From Taklimakanibacter lacteus (GTDB lineage Bacteria > Pseudomonadota > Alphaproteobacteria > Rhizobiales > Aestuariivirgaceae), in NCBI GenBank assembly GCA_003576695.1, contig QOZQ01000006.1, forward strand, positions 62,001 through 126,000: a stretch of 64,000 bases of DNA, in the 5' to 3' direction. The notes beneath the pieces were generated by a model. That model had not been told where the DNA came from. It saw only the letters and a program-made list of their open reading frames with translations, and ran no database searches. A program made the translations under genes and the position numbers. Shown here one piece after another: positions 36,712 to 45,792 of this stretch. How positions within the stretch are numbered: the stretch's first letter is position 1; the number at the start of each line of letters is the position of its first letter.

Positions 36712-37793
36712 GCCTTCACCCCCGCGCCGGTCAACCGCTTCGCGTCGGGATCGAGCGGCCAGCGGGCGCGCGCCGGAGCGTCGAGCGGATCGGCAAGCCC
36801 GAGGGCCAGACGTTCGGCGCCGGCCCAGGCCACCATGGCGGCATTGTCCGTACACAGATGAGCAGGCGGCACCAGAAGCGCGAAACCCGACCGCGCCGCG
36901 ACCGACTCGAAGGTCCGCCGCAAGGTCTGGTTGGCGGCGACGCCGCCCGCCACCACCAGCACCGGTTGGCGCACATCCGGGAACTCGTTCTTGAAGAGCC
37001 GCAGCGCCCGGCCCAGCCGGTCGCGCATCGTGTCGGCGACCGCCGCTTCGAAACCGGCGCAGATATCGGCGATGTCGGCGGACGACAGCGGCCGCAGATC
37101 CTCCACCGTCTCGCGGATCGCGGTCTTGAGGCCGGAAAAGGAGAAGTGGCAGCCCTCGCGGCCCTTGAGCGGGCGCGGGAAATCGAACCTTCTGGGATTG
37201 CCCTGGCGCGCCAGGATCTCGACTTGCGGGCCGCCCGGATAGGGCAACCCTAAGAGCTTCGCCGTCTTGTCGAAAGCCTCGCCCAAGGCGTCGTCGATGG
37301 TGGTGCCGATGCGCCGGTAGCGCCCCACCCCTTCGACGATCTGCACCTGCGTATGGCCGCCCGAAATGAGGAGCAGCAGATAGGGGAAGTCGAGCCGGCC
37401 CAGCAGCCGTGGCGTCAGCGCATGGGCCTCGAGATGGTTGATGGCCGCGAGCGGCTTGTCCTTGGCGAGCGCCAGCGCCTTGGCGGTGGTGAGGCCGACC
37501 AGGAGGCCGCCGATCAGCCCCGGCCCCGCCGTGGCGGCGATACCGTCCACCTCATCGAGCTTGAGCCCGGCCTCGGCGAGGGCCCTGCCGATCAGCCGGT
37601 CGAGATGGCTCGCATGGGCGCGGGCCGCGATTTCCGGCACCACGCCGCCATAGGGCGCATGGTCCTTGATCTGGGAAAGGACGATATTGGCCAGGATCTC
37701 GCCTGACCCGTCGGCATGCCGGCGCACCAGGGCCGCCGCGGTCTCATCGCAGGAGGTTTCGATGCCGAGAATGGTCAGGTCCGGTGCGGCCAT
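36708..37793 (-). CDS. tsaD: tRNA N6-adenosine threonylcarbamoyltransferase
   Basis: 361 residues. It transfers threonylcarbamoyl to A37 of ANN-reading tRNAs, with TsaB and TsaE. ASKHA start '[16 protein letters not shown]', iron-binding His pair in '[13 protein letters not shown]', '[11 protein letters not shown]', '[22 protein letters not shown]', and '[13 protein letters not shown]', '[12 protein letters not shown]'. Divergent from hemC with 68 nt between, presumably two back-to-back promoters. Confidence 0.97.
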   Translation of the reverse strand: MAAPDLTILGIETSCDETAAALVRRHADGSGEILANIVLSQIKDHAPYGGVVPEIAARAHASHLDRLIGRALAEAGLKLDEVDGIAATAGPGLIGGLLVGLTTAKALALAKDKPLAAINHLEAHALTPRLLGRLDFPYLLLLISGGHTQVQIVEGVGRYRRIGTTIDDALGEAFDKTAKLLGLPYPGGPQVEILARQGNPRRFDFPRPLKGREGCHFSFSGLKTAIRETVEDLRPLSSADIADICAGFEAAVADTMRDRLGRALRLFKNEFPDVRQPVLVVAGGVAANQTLRRTFESVAARSGFALLVPPAHLCTDNAAMVAWAGAERLALGLADPLDAPARARWPLDPDAKRLTGAGVKA

Positions 37794-37861
37794 GAATGCC
37801 CATGACGTGTGGTGCGTAAGAGATTAAGAGGAGCCGTGATCTAGCATCCCCTGGAGAAGAC

Positions 37862-38788
37862 TTGCAAACGCCGAGACTGAAGATTGGAACCCGCGGCTCG
37901 CGCCTGGCTTTGGCCCAGGCCGAGGAGACGCGCCAGCGCCTGTGCGCCGCCCATGGTTTCGCATTGGCCGAGATCGAGATCGTCGCCATCACCACCACCG
38001 GCGATCGCATCCGCGACCGGCCGCTGAACGAGATCGGCGGCAAGGGCCTGTTCACCAAGGAGATCGAGGAGGCGCTGCTCTCGGGCGCGGTCGACCTTGC
38101 CGTCCATTCGATGAAGGACATGCCGGCGCGATTGCCCGCGCAGTTGGCGATCGCCGGCTTGCTGCCGCGCGAAGACGCACGCGACGCGCTCATCAGCCCT
38201 TCCTGCTCGCGCATCCGTGATCTGGCTCAAGGCTGCACCGTGGGCTCGGCCTCGGTGCGGCGTACCGCGCAATTGAAGCGGCTCCGGCCCGATATCCAGG
38301 TGGTCAATTTGCGCGGCAATGTCGAGACCAGGCTTGCCAAGCTCGACCGCGGCGAAGTGGCGGCGACTTTCCTCGCTTGCGCCGGCCTCAATCGCTTGGG
38401 CCTCGCCCACCGCATCACCGCCCCGGTGCCGGAAGAGGAGATGCTGCCCGCCGTGGCGCAGGGCGCCATCGGCATCGAGATCCGCGATGATGACCGGCGC
38501 ATGCACGACCTGCTCGCCGCCATCAATGATGCGCCGACCGAGATCGCGGTCGCTTGCGAGCGTGCCTTTCTCGAAAGCCTCGATGGCTCCTGCCGCACGC
38601 CGATCGCCGGCCATGCGATCATCAGGGATGGAAGGCTGGAATTCCGCGGCGAGGCACTCACGCTTGACGGCAAGATGAGCTTCACCGCCGAAAGATCGGG
38701 CGCCGTTGGCGATGCCGCGCGCCTCGGCCACGACGCCGGCGAAGAGGTGAAGGCCAAGGGCGGGGACAATCTGCGGCATCTCGGGTGA
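37862..38788 (+). CDS. hemC: porphobilinogen deaminase (hydroxymethylbilane synthase)
   Basis: 308 residues. It joins four porphobilinogens to hydroxymethylbilane on a dipyrromethane cofactor. 'KIGTRGSRLALAQAEE', 'DRPLNEIGGKGLFTKEIEEALL', 'VDLAVHSMKDMPA', 'VGSASVRRTAQLKRLRPDIQV', 'LRGNVETRLAKLDRGE', and the cofactor Cys in 'LDGSCRTPIAGHA'. The start is TTG at 37862, supported by GGAG 5 nt before; no suitable ATG exists. First gene of the hem cluster, though a repeat separates it from hemD. Confidence 0.96.
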   Translation: MQTPRLKIGTRGSRLALAQAEETRQRLCAAHGFALAEIEIVAITTTGDRIRDRPLNEIGGKGLFTKEIEEALLSGAVDLAVHSMKDMPARLPAQLAIAGLLPREDARDALISPSCSRIRDLAQGCTVGSASVRRTAQLKRLRPDIQVVNLRGNVETRLAKLDRGEVAATFLACAGLNRLGLAHRITAPVPEEEMLPAVAQGAIGIEIRDDDRRMHDLLAAINDAPTEIAVACERAFLESLDGSCRTPIAGHAIIRDGRLEFRGEALTLDGKMSFTAERSGAVGDAARLGHDAGEEVKAKGGDNLRHLG

Positions 38789-38869
38789 GGCATGCGCACT
38801 GAATCCCATCCGGCGCCACGCGCTACTCTTTACGATAGTCGAACACACACATTGCAGAAGGATGGCTGC

Positions 38870-39074
38870 TTACCCTCGCCCCGCTTCAGCGGGGAGAGGG
38901 AGGGACCCATTGCGAAGCAATGGGAGGGTGAGGGGCTTCCCGGACGAATGGGTTCGACACTTCGATCAAGCAGCAACGTAGTCCTGCACCGCCGATTGCC
39001 CCTCACCCTTCCCACCGCTGCGCGGCGGGCCCCTACCCTCTCCCCGCTGCGCTTCGCTTGCAGGGCGAGGGTAA
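38870..39074. repeat. long GC-rich inverted repeat between hemC and hemD
   Basis: About 205 nt with outer arms taccctcgccc (38871-38881) and ggcgagggta (39064-39073) and several nested stems (cccgcttcagcgggg; cccattgcgaagcaatggg; ccgctgcgcggcggg). It fills most of the 325-nt gap. Short open frames cross it but are repeat-derived, and no gene is called here. Confidence 0.75.
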
Positions 39075-39113
39075 AAAGGCTCGCCCGCGAGATGTGCGAC
39101 GGGTGGGGCTGAC

Positions 39114-39803
39114 ATGCGTCTCCTCGTCACCCGACCTCCCGAAGATGCCGAGGCGCTGAAAGCGAAGCTCGAAAGCCTCGGCCATCGCGTGATCCTCTCG
39201 CCCTTGCTCGCCATCGTGCCGCGCGCCGACATCTCGATCCCGGTTGCGGACTATCAGTCGGTCGCACTCACCAGCGCCAATGCGGTGCGCTGCCTTACGG
39301 GCACGTCGCATCTGGCGAGGCTCCGCCATCTGCCGGTGCTGGCGGTCGGCCCGCAATCGGCGCTCGCCGCGCACCGGGCGGGTTTCACCCGGGTCACCGA
39401 AGCGGGCGGCGATGGCGTAGGCCTTGCACGCCACATCATCGATACCGCAAGACCAGCCGCCGGTCCCGTGCTCTATCTCTCAGGCCGCGACACCGCGAGC
39501 GACTTCACCGGACTCCTCGAACGCGCCGGTTTCTCGGTCAGGCGTGTCGTCCTCTACGAAGCGCGCGCAGCCGATCGACTGGCCCCCGGCGCGGCCGGTG
39601 CCGAAGGCGTGCTCCTCTATTCGCCGCGCTCGGCAAGGCTGTGGCTCGACCTCGCACAACGGCATGACATTAAGGCGAAGGCCATGCTGCATTATTGCCT
39701 GTCGCCCAATATTGCCGCGATTTTGCCCGATGGTTTTGTCACACGGGTCGCCGCGCGGCCGACGGAAGAGTCTCTTCTGGAAATCGTTGGTCGTGCGGCC
39801 TAG
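39114..39803 (+). CDS. hemD: uroporphyrinogen-III synthase
   Basis: 229 residues. It closes and isomerises hydroxymethylbilane to uroporphyrinogen III. The family is divergent; the evidence is 'MRLLVTRPPEDAEALKAKLESLGHRVILSPLL', 'VALTSANAVRCL', 'VLYLSGRDTASDF', 'GVLLYSPRSARLWL', together with the place after hemC and before the mitofilin gene, the normal alphaproteobacterial order. Confidence 0.92.
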   Translation: MRLLVTRPPEDAEALKAKLESLGHRVILSPLLAIVPRADISIPVADYQSVALTSANAVRCLTGTSHLARLRHLPVLAVGPQSALAAHRAGFTRVTEAGGDGVGLARHIIDTARPAAGPVLYLSGRDTASDFTGLLERAGFSVRRVVLYEARAADRLAPGAAGAEGVLLYSPRSARLWLDLAQRHDIKAKAMLHYCLSPNIAAILPDGFVTRVAARPTEESLLEIVGRAA

Positions 39804-39845
39804 CATGAAAACAACCAAGATTCGGCGAAAGCAAAACGGGTTCCG

Positions 39846-40976
39846 ATGAGCAACATCGAAAACGACTCGCAAGGCTCGAAAGCCAGAAGCCCCGTCATCG
39901 ATCTCGAGGCGGAGGACATCTCTCCCGCAGCCGATACCGGCGACGCCAATGCGACCGTCGAGACGGAAGCGCCGAAGGAAGAGTCGGCACCGCCACCGCA
40001 GCCTGAGAAATCGCAGCTCTGGACCCGCAACCGCATTCTTGGCCTCGGCGCCGTGATCGCAGCCATGCTCGGCGCCTGGCTCTACCGCGAATTCGGCGCC
40101 GATTTCTGGCCGCCCTCTTCCGTCTCGGCCCTCGAGCAAAGGCTCGGCTCGCTCGAAGCCGCAAACCGCACGCTCAATGACCAGCTCGTCGCCCTGAGCG
40201 GCACCTTCGATACGCTGAAGGGCGAGACCGCGAAGCTCGCCAGCGATGCGGTCGACAAGGCAAGCGGTCTTGAAACCCGTCTCGCCGATATGGAGAGGGC
40301 GCTCGCCGACCTTCGCCAATCGATTGCCGGCCTGAACTCCACGCCGACGGGGACCGCCGATCCGGCCGCCCTTGCCGATCTCACCAGGCGCATCGAGACG
40401 CTGGAGCAGGCGGTCGCTTCCTTGCGCGACGGCGGCACCACGCCGCCTCCCACGACCACCGGCGGCGGCCAGGATTTCTCCGAGCTGTCGCAAGCGCTGT
40501 CCGATCTCAAGGCCAAATTCGCAGGTGGCGTTCCCTATAAGGAAGAGCTCGACCGCATCGCCGTCTATGTGCCGCAGAACAGCGATCTCGCGGATCTCGG
40601 CCCCCATGCCGCTTCGGGCATCGCCAATGCGCAGGCCCTGGCCGCGGCACTGGAAGCGCTGGGCCCGGGCCTTGCCGGATCGGGCGGCGGCACGGAAAGT
40701 ACCGGGGATGCCGGCGGCTTCTGGGCCTGGGTCGGCACGGTGGTGAAGGTGCGCGATCTCAACACGCTCGATTGGGCCGATCTGGCGCGCGCCGCCGCGG
40801 TCGACGCCAAGGCCGGTGATCTCAAATCCGCCATCCAGCGCCTCGAGGAGCCGGGCGGCGAATTGCCGCCGCAGGTCGCCGAATGGCGTGACCGGGCGCG
40901 CCTGCGCCTGAAGCTCGAAGGCGCCATGGCGCAGCTCTCGGCCGCGGTCACCGCCATCATCACGGGCAAATCATGA
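39846..40976 (+). CDS. mitofilin-family (Mic60-like) inner-membrane protein
   Basis: 376 residues. An acidic, Pro-rich cytoplasmic start, one membrane helix ('ILGLGAVIAAMLGAWLYREFG'), a long coiled coil (residues ~90-190, 'LEQRLGSLEAANRTLNDQLVAL'), a low-complexity linker ('GGTTPPPTTTGGG') and a helical C-terminal mitofilin-type domain ('WAWVGTVVKVRDLN'). Alphaproteobacterial homologues of the mitochondrial cristae organiser Mic60 lie beside hem genes as here and shape inner-membrane infoldings. It overlaps hemY by 4 nt. Confidence 0.85.
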   Translation: MSNIENDSQGSKARSPVIDLEAEDISPAADTGDANATVETEAPKEESAPPPQPEKSQLWTRNRILGLGAVIAAMLGAWLYREFGADFWPPSSVSALEQRLGSLEAANRTLNDQLVALSGTFDTLKGETAKLASDAVDKASGLETRLADMERALADLRQSIAGLNSTPTGTADPAALADLTRRIETLEQAVASLRDGGTTPPPTTTGGGQDFSELSQALSDLKAKFAGGVPYKEELDRIAVYVPQNSDLADLGPHAASGIANAQALAAALEALGPGLAGSGGGTESTGDAGGFWAWVGTVVKVRDLNTLDWADLARAAAVDAKAGDLKSAIQRLEEPGGELPPQVAEWRDRARLRLKLEGAMAQLSAAVTAIITGKS

Positions 40977-42508
40977 TCAGGCTTCTGGTCCGCTTTCTTC
41001 TCCTCGCCGCCGCCGCCGCGGGCTTCGCCTGGATCGCCGACCGGCCGGGCACCATCGTCATCCGCTGGCTCAACCGCGAGATCGAGACCTCGGTGCTGGC
41101 GGGTCTCGCCGGCCTCATTTTCGCGGTGCTGGCGCTGTGGTTCCTGTTCTCTTTGCTGCGCCGGCTGATCGGCACGCCGGGCGCCATTGGCGGCTATATG
41201 CGTTTCCGCAAAGCGCGCCGCGGCTATGAGAGCCTGTCGCGCGGCATCATCGCCGCGGGCGCCGGCGACGGGCAGAACGCGCATCGCTTCGCCGCCATCG
41301 CCGCCAAGAATCTCACCGATGAGCCTCTGCTCAAGCTGCTCGAAGTGCAGGCGGCCCAGCTCAAGGGCGACCGCGGCAAGGTGCGGCGCGGCTTCGAGGA
41401 GATGCTGAAAGTTCCCGAGACCAAGGCGCTGGGCCTGCGCGGCCTGTTCGCCGAAGCGCGCCAGTCGGGCGATCTCGCCGCGGCGCGCGGTTTCGCCGAG
41501 GAAGCGCTCAAGCTCAACCCGGCGCTGGGCTGGGCGTCCTCGGCCATGCTCGCCATCCAGTCCCAGGCGCGCGATTGGGATTCAGCGCTGGTGACACTCG
41601 AGACCCAGCGCAAGACCGGCCAGCAGGCGCCCGAGCGCGCGAAGCGCATGAAAGCCGTGCTGCTCGCCGCCAAGGCGCTGGCCGCCGAGACGCGCGATCC
41701 CAAATCGGCGCTCGACTGGGCGCTCGAGGCGCATAAGCTCGATCCTGCTCTGGTACCGGCCGCCGCCGTCGCAGCCAGGCTTTATGCCGGCCAGGGCGCC
41801 TTGCGCCGCGTATGGCGCGTCATCAGCAAGGCCTGGGAATCAGCCCCCCATCCCGATCTCGCCGAGGCCTATGCCTATGCCCGCCTCACCGATGCGCCGG
41901 GCGACCGCCATGACCGGGTGCGCCGCCTGATCGGCTCTTTTGCCGGCGGTGCGGAGGGCGCCTATGCGCTGGGCCGCTCCGCCGCCCAGGCGCGCCAGTG
42001 GGACGAGGCGGTGAAGGCGCTGCAGCCTTTGACCGCGGGAGATCCCCAGGCGCGCGTCTGTGCGCTGATGGCCGAGATCGAGGAAGGCCGCGGCGACAAG
42101 GGCCGCGCGCGCGAGTGGCTGGCCCGCGCGGTGAGGGCCCCCAGCGATCCCATGTGGGTGATCGATGGCGCGGCCTCGCCCTACTGGACGCCGGTATCGC
42201 CGGTGACGGGCGAGATCGCCTTTGCCGAATGGAAAGCGCCTTTCGACCAGCTGCCGCGCCAGGCGGCCCAACCGGCTGAAGTGGAACCCGAAACCGAAGA
42301 GGCCGAGTTCCCGCCAGCCCCTTTGCCGCCCCCTGCCGCCGCGGTTCCGCCGCCAGTGCCGGAACCTTCGCCGCCACCCCCGGCGCCCGCGCCCAAGGCC
42401 GGCCGGGGAAAGCCCCGCATCGTCCAGCCGGTCCGCCCGCCGGACGATCCGGGCCAGCCCGACGACGACCCCGACCAGCCCGGCCGGACCGTCTCCGCCA
42501 ATGGTTGA
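40973..42508 (+). CDS. hemY: HemY-like membrane TPR protein (heme biosynthesis-associated)
   Basis: 511 residues. Two N-terminal membrane helices ('MIRLLVRFLLLAAAAAGFAWIADRPG', 'VLAGLAGLIFAVLALWFLFSLL'), then the HemY N-terminal motif 'RFRKARRGYESLSRGIIAAGAGD' type stretch, and TPR helices to residue ~400. The last ~80 residues are Pro-rich and probably disordered ('PPPPAPAPKAGRGKP'). This is the proteobacterial hemX/hemY-operon protein, not the Gram-positive oxidase also named HemY. Its exact role is unsettled. Followed by tRNA-Thr. Confidence 0.88.
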   Translation: MIRLLVRFLLLAAAAAGFAWIADRPGTIVIRWLNREIETSVLAGLAGLIFAVLALWFLFSLLRRLIGTPGAIGGYMRFRKARRGYESLSRGIIAAGAGDGQNAHRFAAIAAKNLTDEPLLKLLEVQAAQLKGDRGKVRRGFEEMLKVPETKALGLRGLFAEARQSGDLAAARGFAEEALKLNPALGWASSAMLAIQSQARDWDSALVTLETQRKTGQQAPERAKRMKAVLLAAKALAAETRDPKSALDWALEAHKLDPALVPAAAVAARLYAGQGALRRVWRVISKAWESAPHPDLAEAYAYARLTDAPGDRHDRVRRLIGSFAGGAEGAYALGRSAAQARQWDEAVKALQPLTAGDPQARVCALMAEIEEGRGDKGRAREWLARAVRAPSDPMWVIDGAASPYWTPVSPVTGEIAFAEWKAPFDQLPRQAAQPAEVEPETEEAEFPPAPLPPPAAAVPPPVPEPSPPPPAPAPKAGRGKPRIVQPVRPPDDPGQPDDDPDQPGRTVSANG

Positions 42509-42555
42509 AATCGCCGGACGAACCCTGTATCAGTCCGCCCATTCCACAAGGCGGG

Positions 42556-42631
42556 GCCGCCTTAGCTCAGTCGGTAGAGCGGCGCATTCGTAATGCGTAG
42601 GTCAGGTGTTCGAGTCACCTAGGCGGCACCA
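42556..42631 (+). tRNA. tRNA-Thr, anticodon CGT (reads ACG)
   Basis: A full cloverleaf of 76 nt including an encoded CCA: acceptor gccgcct / aggcggc, D arm gctcagtcggtagagc, anticodon stem gcgca / tgcgt around loop ttcgtaa, and T arm aggtg-ttcgagt-cacct. Loop positions give anticodon CGT. A37 suits threonylcarbamoylation by TsaD, coded nearby. Confidence 0.97.
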
Positions 42632-42804
42632 TTCCTCACATAAAATCAAACAGATACTCCACCCGCCAGATGCAGTCGCATGGCTCGCACGCGGAGAAGT
42701 CGCGCGCAGGCCGAGCTTAGCGTATCGTGACGGGTCAGCAGTCTTATTTTGAATTGACGTTGGAAGTTTGGTTCCTTGGGGCGCTCCGGCAAGGAGGGAT
42801 GGCA

Positions 42805-43218
42805 ATGAGGTCCATAGATCGTCGCGACGCAATAATGTTCGGCGCGGCATTCTGCGCTCCGGCAGCTCTGCTACCCGATTCCGCGAATGCCGAGATGTAT
42901 GCAAGACATGCGGGTTTCGAAATCTTGCCGGGCGTGAGGCGGATCGACTTGGGTAGATGGCCGGCCGCATTGCCCGACTATAAAGCCATTGTGATAACCG
43001 ACTATGTCGTGGCGCCTGGCGCAGGCTCTCCGTCGGAGAAAATTAGACACGATACGATCTATCACATCCTCGAAGGGGAATTTCGCGTCAAGAGTGGCAA
43101 GGAGTTCATGGTCACCGCTGGTGGTCTCTTTGTCTGTGTCAGGGGCGAGTCGAAGGAAGATACGAACACTGGCCAAATCGATGCGGTAATGCGTGTCATC
43201 ACTCTGAAGACACGATAG
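42805..43218 (+). CDS. Tat-exported small cupin-like protein
   Basis: 137 residues. 'MRSIDRRDAIMFGAAFCAPAALL' is a twin-arginine signal. The mature part holds a single cupin-like barrel: 'GSPSEKIRHDTIYHILEGEFRVKSGKEFMVTAGGLFVC' with a likely metal His pair. Function unknown; perhaps a periplasmic sensor or dioxygenase-like protein. The start at 42805 has AAGGAGG 7 nt upstream; 42799 is a less well spaced ATG. Codon use is less GC-biased than in most neighbours. Confidence 0.65.
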   Translation: MRSIDRRDAIMFGAAFCAPAALLPDSANAEMYARHAGFEILPGVRRIDLGRWPAALPDYKAIVITDYVVAPGAGSPSEKIRHDTIYHILEGEFRVKSGKEFMVTAGGLFVCVRGESKEDTNTGQIDAVMRVITLKTR

Positions 43219-43468
43219 AGCGCGTCTTGCAAGACCAAGATTATCTCTCTGTTTTCGCCGAAGTCCGCGCGTGGCCACCAGACAGGCGGACAAGTGATTG
43301 CCAGAGCGGAAAGCTCGCACGCCCCGTGCATCCGTCATCCACATCGGGAAAACGGTACCAGCAGCAAGCAAAATCGTAATTTCCCCGAGCCCGGCCGTCC
43401 CATACAAGACCGGGACATTTGCAGGCGCGTCGACAGGATGACTGAGACGCCGCAACACGGGATCAGGC
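43219..43468. other. intergenic stretch, nothing recognised
   Basis: About 250 nt between the cupin-like and flavin monooxygenase genes. It contains no convincing gene, hairpin or repeat from the families seen elsewhere in the window. A promoter for the monooxygenase gene is likely but not identified. Confidence 0.5.
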
Positions 43469-44701
43469 ATGCCGGTGGAAAAAGTCGAGACGCTCGTGAT
43501 CGGGGCCGGTCAGGCCGGTCTGGCGATGAGCGGACATCTGAGCGATCGCAGGGCGCCGCATCTCGTCGTCGAGAAGCATCGGATCGCCGAACACTGGCGC
43601 TCGGCACGGTGGGACTCGCTCGTCGCCAACGGCCCGGCCTGGCATGATCGGTTTCCCAACATGGAATTTGCCGATGTCGGTCCCGACGCCTTCGCGCCCA
43701 AGGAAAAGGTGGCGGACTATTTCGTCGCCTATGCCGAAAAGATCTCGGCCCCCGTCCGTTGCGGCGTCGAGGTCAAGGTCCTTCGCAAGGCCGAAGATGG
43801 TTCCGGTTTCCATGCCGAGACGGCATCCGGCCTGATCGAAGCCAGGCATGTCGTGCTCGCGACCGGGCCCTTTCAACGTCCGATCATCCCCGCCTTCGTC
43901 CCGCCGGACGAAGGGATCATGCAGATCCACTCCAACGCCTATCGCAACCCCCGGCAATTGCCTGAAGGGGCGGTGCTTGTGGTCGGCGCCGGATCGTCCG
44001 GCGTCCAGATCGCGGAGGAACTGCAGCGCGCCGGAAAGAAAGTCTTCCTGAGCGTTGGTCCGCACAACAAGCCGCCGCGGCGCTATCGCGGAAAGGACTT
44101 CGTCTGGTGGCTCGGCGTGCTGGGCATGTGGGACGCGAGAACCCCTCACCCCTCCATGGAACATACGACCATTGCGGTGAGCGGTGCGCATGGTGGCCGC
44201 ACCGTCGACTTCCGCCAACTTGCGGCGGACGGGATGACATTGCTCGGCCGGGCGGAGGCGTTCAGGGACGGCGCCATGCATTTCGCCCCCGATCTCAAGC
44301 GGAATATTCACCGCGGTGACGCCGATTACCTTTCGGTCCTCGACGCCGCGGATGCCTATGCCAGCAAGGAAGGGCTGAATCTGCCGGAGGAACCCGATGC
44401 CCGCAGGATCGGGCCGGACCCGCAATGCGTCGTCGATCCCGTGCTGCGGCTGAACCTGAAGCACACCAGGATCACCTCGATCGTCTGGGCGACTGGCTAT
44501 GCCCTCGACTTCAGCTGGGTGAAGATCGACGCTTTCGATGAAAAAGGCCGCCCCAAGCATGACCGCGGCGTTTCGACCGTGCCCGGCCTCTATTTCCTAG
44601 GCCTGCCCTGGCTGTCGCGAAGGGCGTCATCCTTCATCTGGGGCGTCTGGCACGATGCCAGGTATCTGGCGGATCACATCGCGGCGGCGCAGGCCGGCTG
44701 A
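43469..44701 (+). CDS. FAD-dependent monooxygenase-like protein (CzcO/FMO type)
   Basis: 410 residues. FAD site 'TLVIGAGQAGLAMSGHLSDR', 'LATGPFQRP', second dinucleotide fold for NADPH 'VLVVGAGSSGVQIAEELQRAGK', and 'SIVWATGYALDFSWV', the ATG motif near the C-terminus. This is the layout of flavin-containing monooxygenases and CzcO-like proteins. The strict class B fingerprint FxGxxxHxxxW is not kept ('QIHSNAYRNP' stands there), so Baeyer-Villiger activity is not supported. Substrate unknown; it stands alone. Confidence 0.85.
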   Translation: MPVEKVETLVIGAGQAGLAMSGHLSDRRAPHLVVEKHRIAEHWRSARWDSLVANGPAWHDRFPNMEFADVGPDAFAPKEKVADYFVAYAEKISAPVRCGVEVKVLRKAEDGSGFHAETASGLIEARHVVLATGPFQRPIIPAFVPPDEGIMQIHSNAYRNPRQLPEGAVLVVGAGSSGVQIAEELQRAGKKVFLSVGPHNKPPRRYRGKDFVWWLGVLGMWDARTPHPSMEHTTIAVSGAHGGRTVDFRQLAADGMTLLGRAEAFRDGAMHFAPDLKRNIHRGDADYLSVLDAADAYASKEGLNLPEEPDARRIGPDPQCVVDPVLRLNLKHTRITSIVWATGYALDFSWVKIDAFDEKGRPKHDRGVSTVPGLYFLGLPWLSRRASSFIWGVWHDARYLADHIAAAQAG

Positions 44702-44715
44702 CACGGGCGTCTGGC

Positions 44716-45648
44716 TCACGGCATTTCCTTCAATATCGCCATCACCACCGCTGCCGAGTTCTTCGACGCCAGCCCCATGAAGGTCATCATCTCATTGGCG
44801 CCCTCGCCGCCGCCGGCGAGGTCGGACAGGCTGCGCACCGCCAGGAACGGAACGCCATTGGCAAAGGTCACCTGCGCGACGGCAGCACTTTCCATGTCGA
44901 GCACCTTGGCCTGGAAGGTCGCCAGCACATAGTCGCGGAACTTGGCATTGTCGACAAAGGCCTGGCCCGACACGCCATTGCCGCCGACGACGATCCTGGG
45001 CTTGTGGATGAGGCATTTGTTCGCCTCGACGCAGTCTGTGAGATCGATCCTGGCCGCAACCCTAAGGGCGGCGGCAAGCAGCGCGGGATCACTCGGGAAC
45101 CAGAAGCGGCTTTCGGCAGCCATGTCCTTGCGCGTGACCTCGACGCGCCGCGGCATCATCATGCCATAGCCGGCATACTCGCTTTTCTCCATCCAGGGCG
45201 GGATGGCGAAGCCGGAAGTGGTCTCGCGCGCGAAAACCGATTCGAGATACTGGCCCCATTGATCGGCGATGACGACATCGCCGATATGAAGGGCGGGATC
45301 GACGCCGCCGGCAATGCCCGAGAACAGGACCGAGGTGACGGTGAAGCGGTCGAGGCCGATCTGGGTGTTCATGGCCGCATTGACCATGCTGATGCCGCTC
45401 AGGAACAGGACGACATCCTTGCCGGCAAGCCTGCCGGTGAGATAGGAGCGGCCATTGACCTTATATTCCTTGGGCTCGACGAGCTCGGCCTTGAGGGACG
45501 TCCATTCCGGCTCGAAGGCCGACACGACCGCGATTCGCGGCGTCGGATCGAGGAGGCCTGTTGCTGAGACTCTTTGAGCCAGACCGAGCAGCAGCAGCAC
45601 CGTCAGCACCGCGACAACGCGGCAACGCGGCCAAACCTGTTTTTTCAT
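44716..45648 (-). CDS. exported MTA/SAH nucleosidase-like phosphorylase-family protein
   Basis: 310 residues. A signal peptide ('VVAVLTVLLLLGLAQRVSATG') precedes a PNP_UDP_1 domain: 'RIAVVSAFEPEWTSL', 'VVLFLSGISMVNAAMNTQIGLDRF', 'VLFSGIAGGVDPALHIGDVVIAD', and 'VLDMESAAVAQVTFANGVPFLAVRSLSDLAGG', with the purine-ribose binding MESAA and catalytic Asp motifs of MTA/SAH nucleosidases. A periplasmic place is unusual for this activity in housekeeping form. Scavenging of extracellular nucleosides is a reasonable guess. Confidence 0.82.
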   Translation of the reverse strand: MKKQVWPRCRVVAVLTVLLLLGLAQRVSATGLLDPTPRIAVVSAFEPEWTSLKAELVEPKEYKVNGRSYLTGRLAGKDVVLFLSGISMVNAAMNTQIGLDRFTVTSVLFSGIAGGVDPALHIGDVVIADQWGQYLESVFARETTSGFAIPPWMEKSEYAGYGMMMPRRVEVTRKDMAAESRFWFPSDPALLAAALRVAARIDLTDCVEANKCLIHKPRIVVGGNGVSGQAFVDNAKFRDYVLATFQAKVLDMESAAVAQVTFANGVPFLAVRSLSDLAGGGEGANEMMTFMGLASKNSAAVVMAILKEMP

Positions 45649-45792
45649 GACGACCCCCTCGCAATCAGCTTGCCTGACCCCTTTACCATCAGATCAGGGA
45701 GCTGTTGCTTTACATCGGGAATGGGAAGATTTGGAGAGTGGGCACGGCGCGCCAAACCCTGGGAGGCATCACTGGCGACGATCCGCCTGGCA

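Noticed and set aside
38870-39074. CRISPR-like array
   Set aside because: The block is one large inverted repeat with nested stems; there are no evenly spaced direct repeats with unique spacers, here or elsewhere in the window.
38792-39112. Open frame between hemC and hemD
   Set aside because: It runs through the inverted repeat at 38870-39074 and its residues reflect the repeat, not a protein.
42871-43470. Minus-strand frame opposite the cupin-like gene
   Set aside because: The plus-strand gene has a good ribosome site, a Tat signal and a cupin pattern; the minus frame has none.
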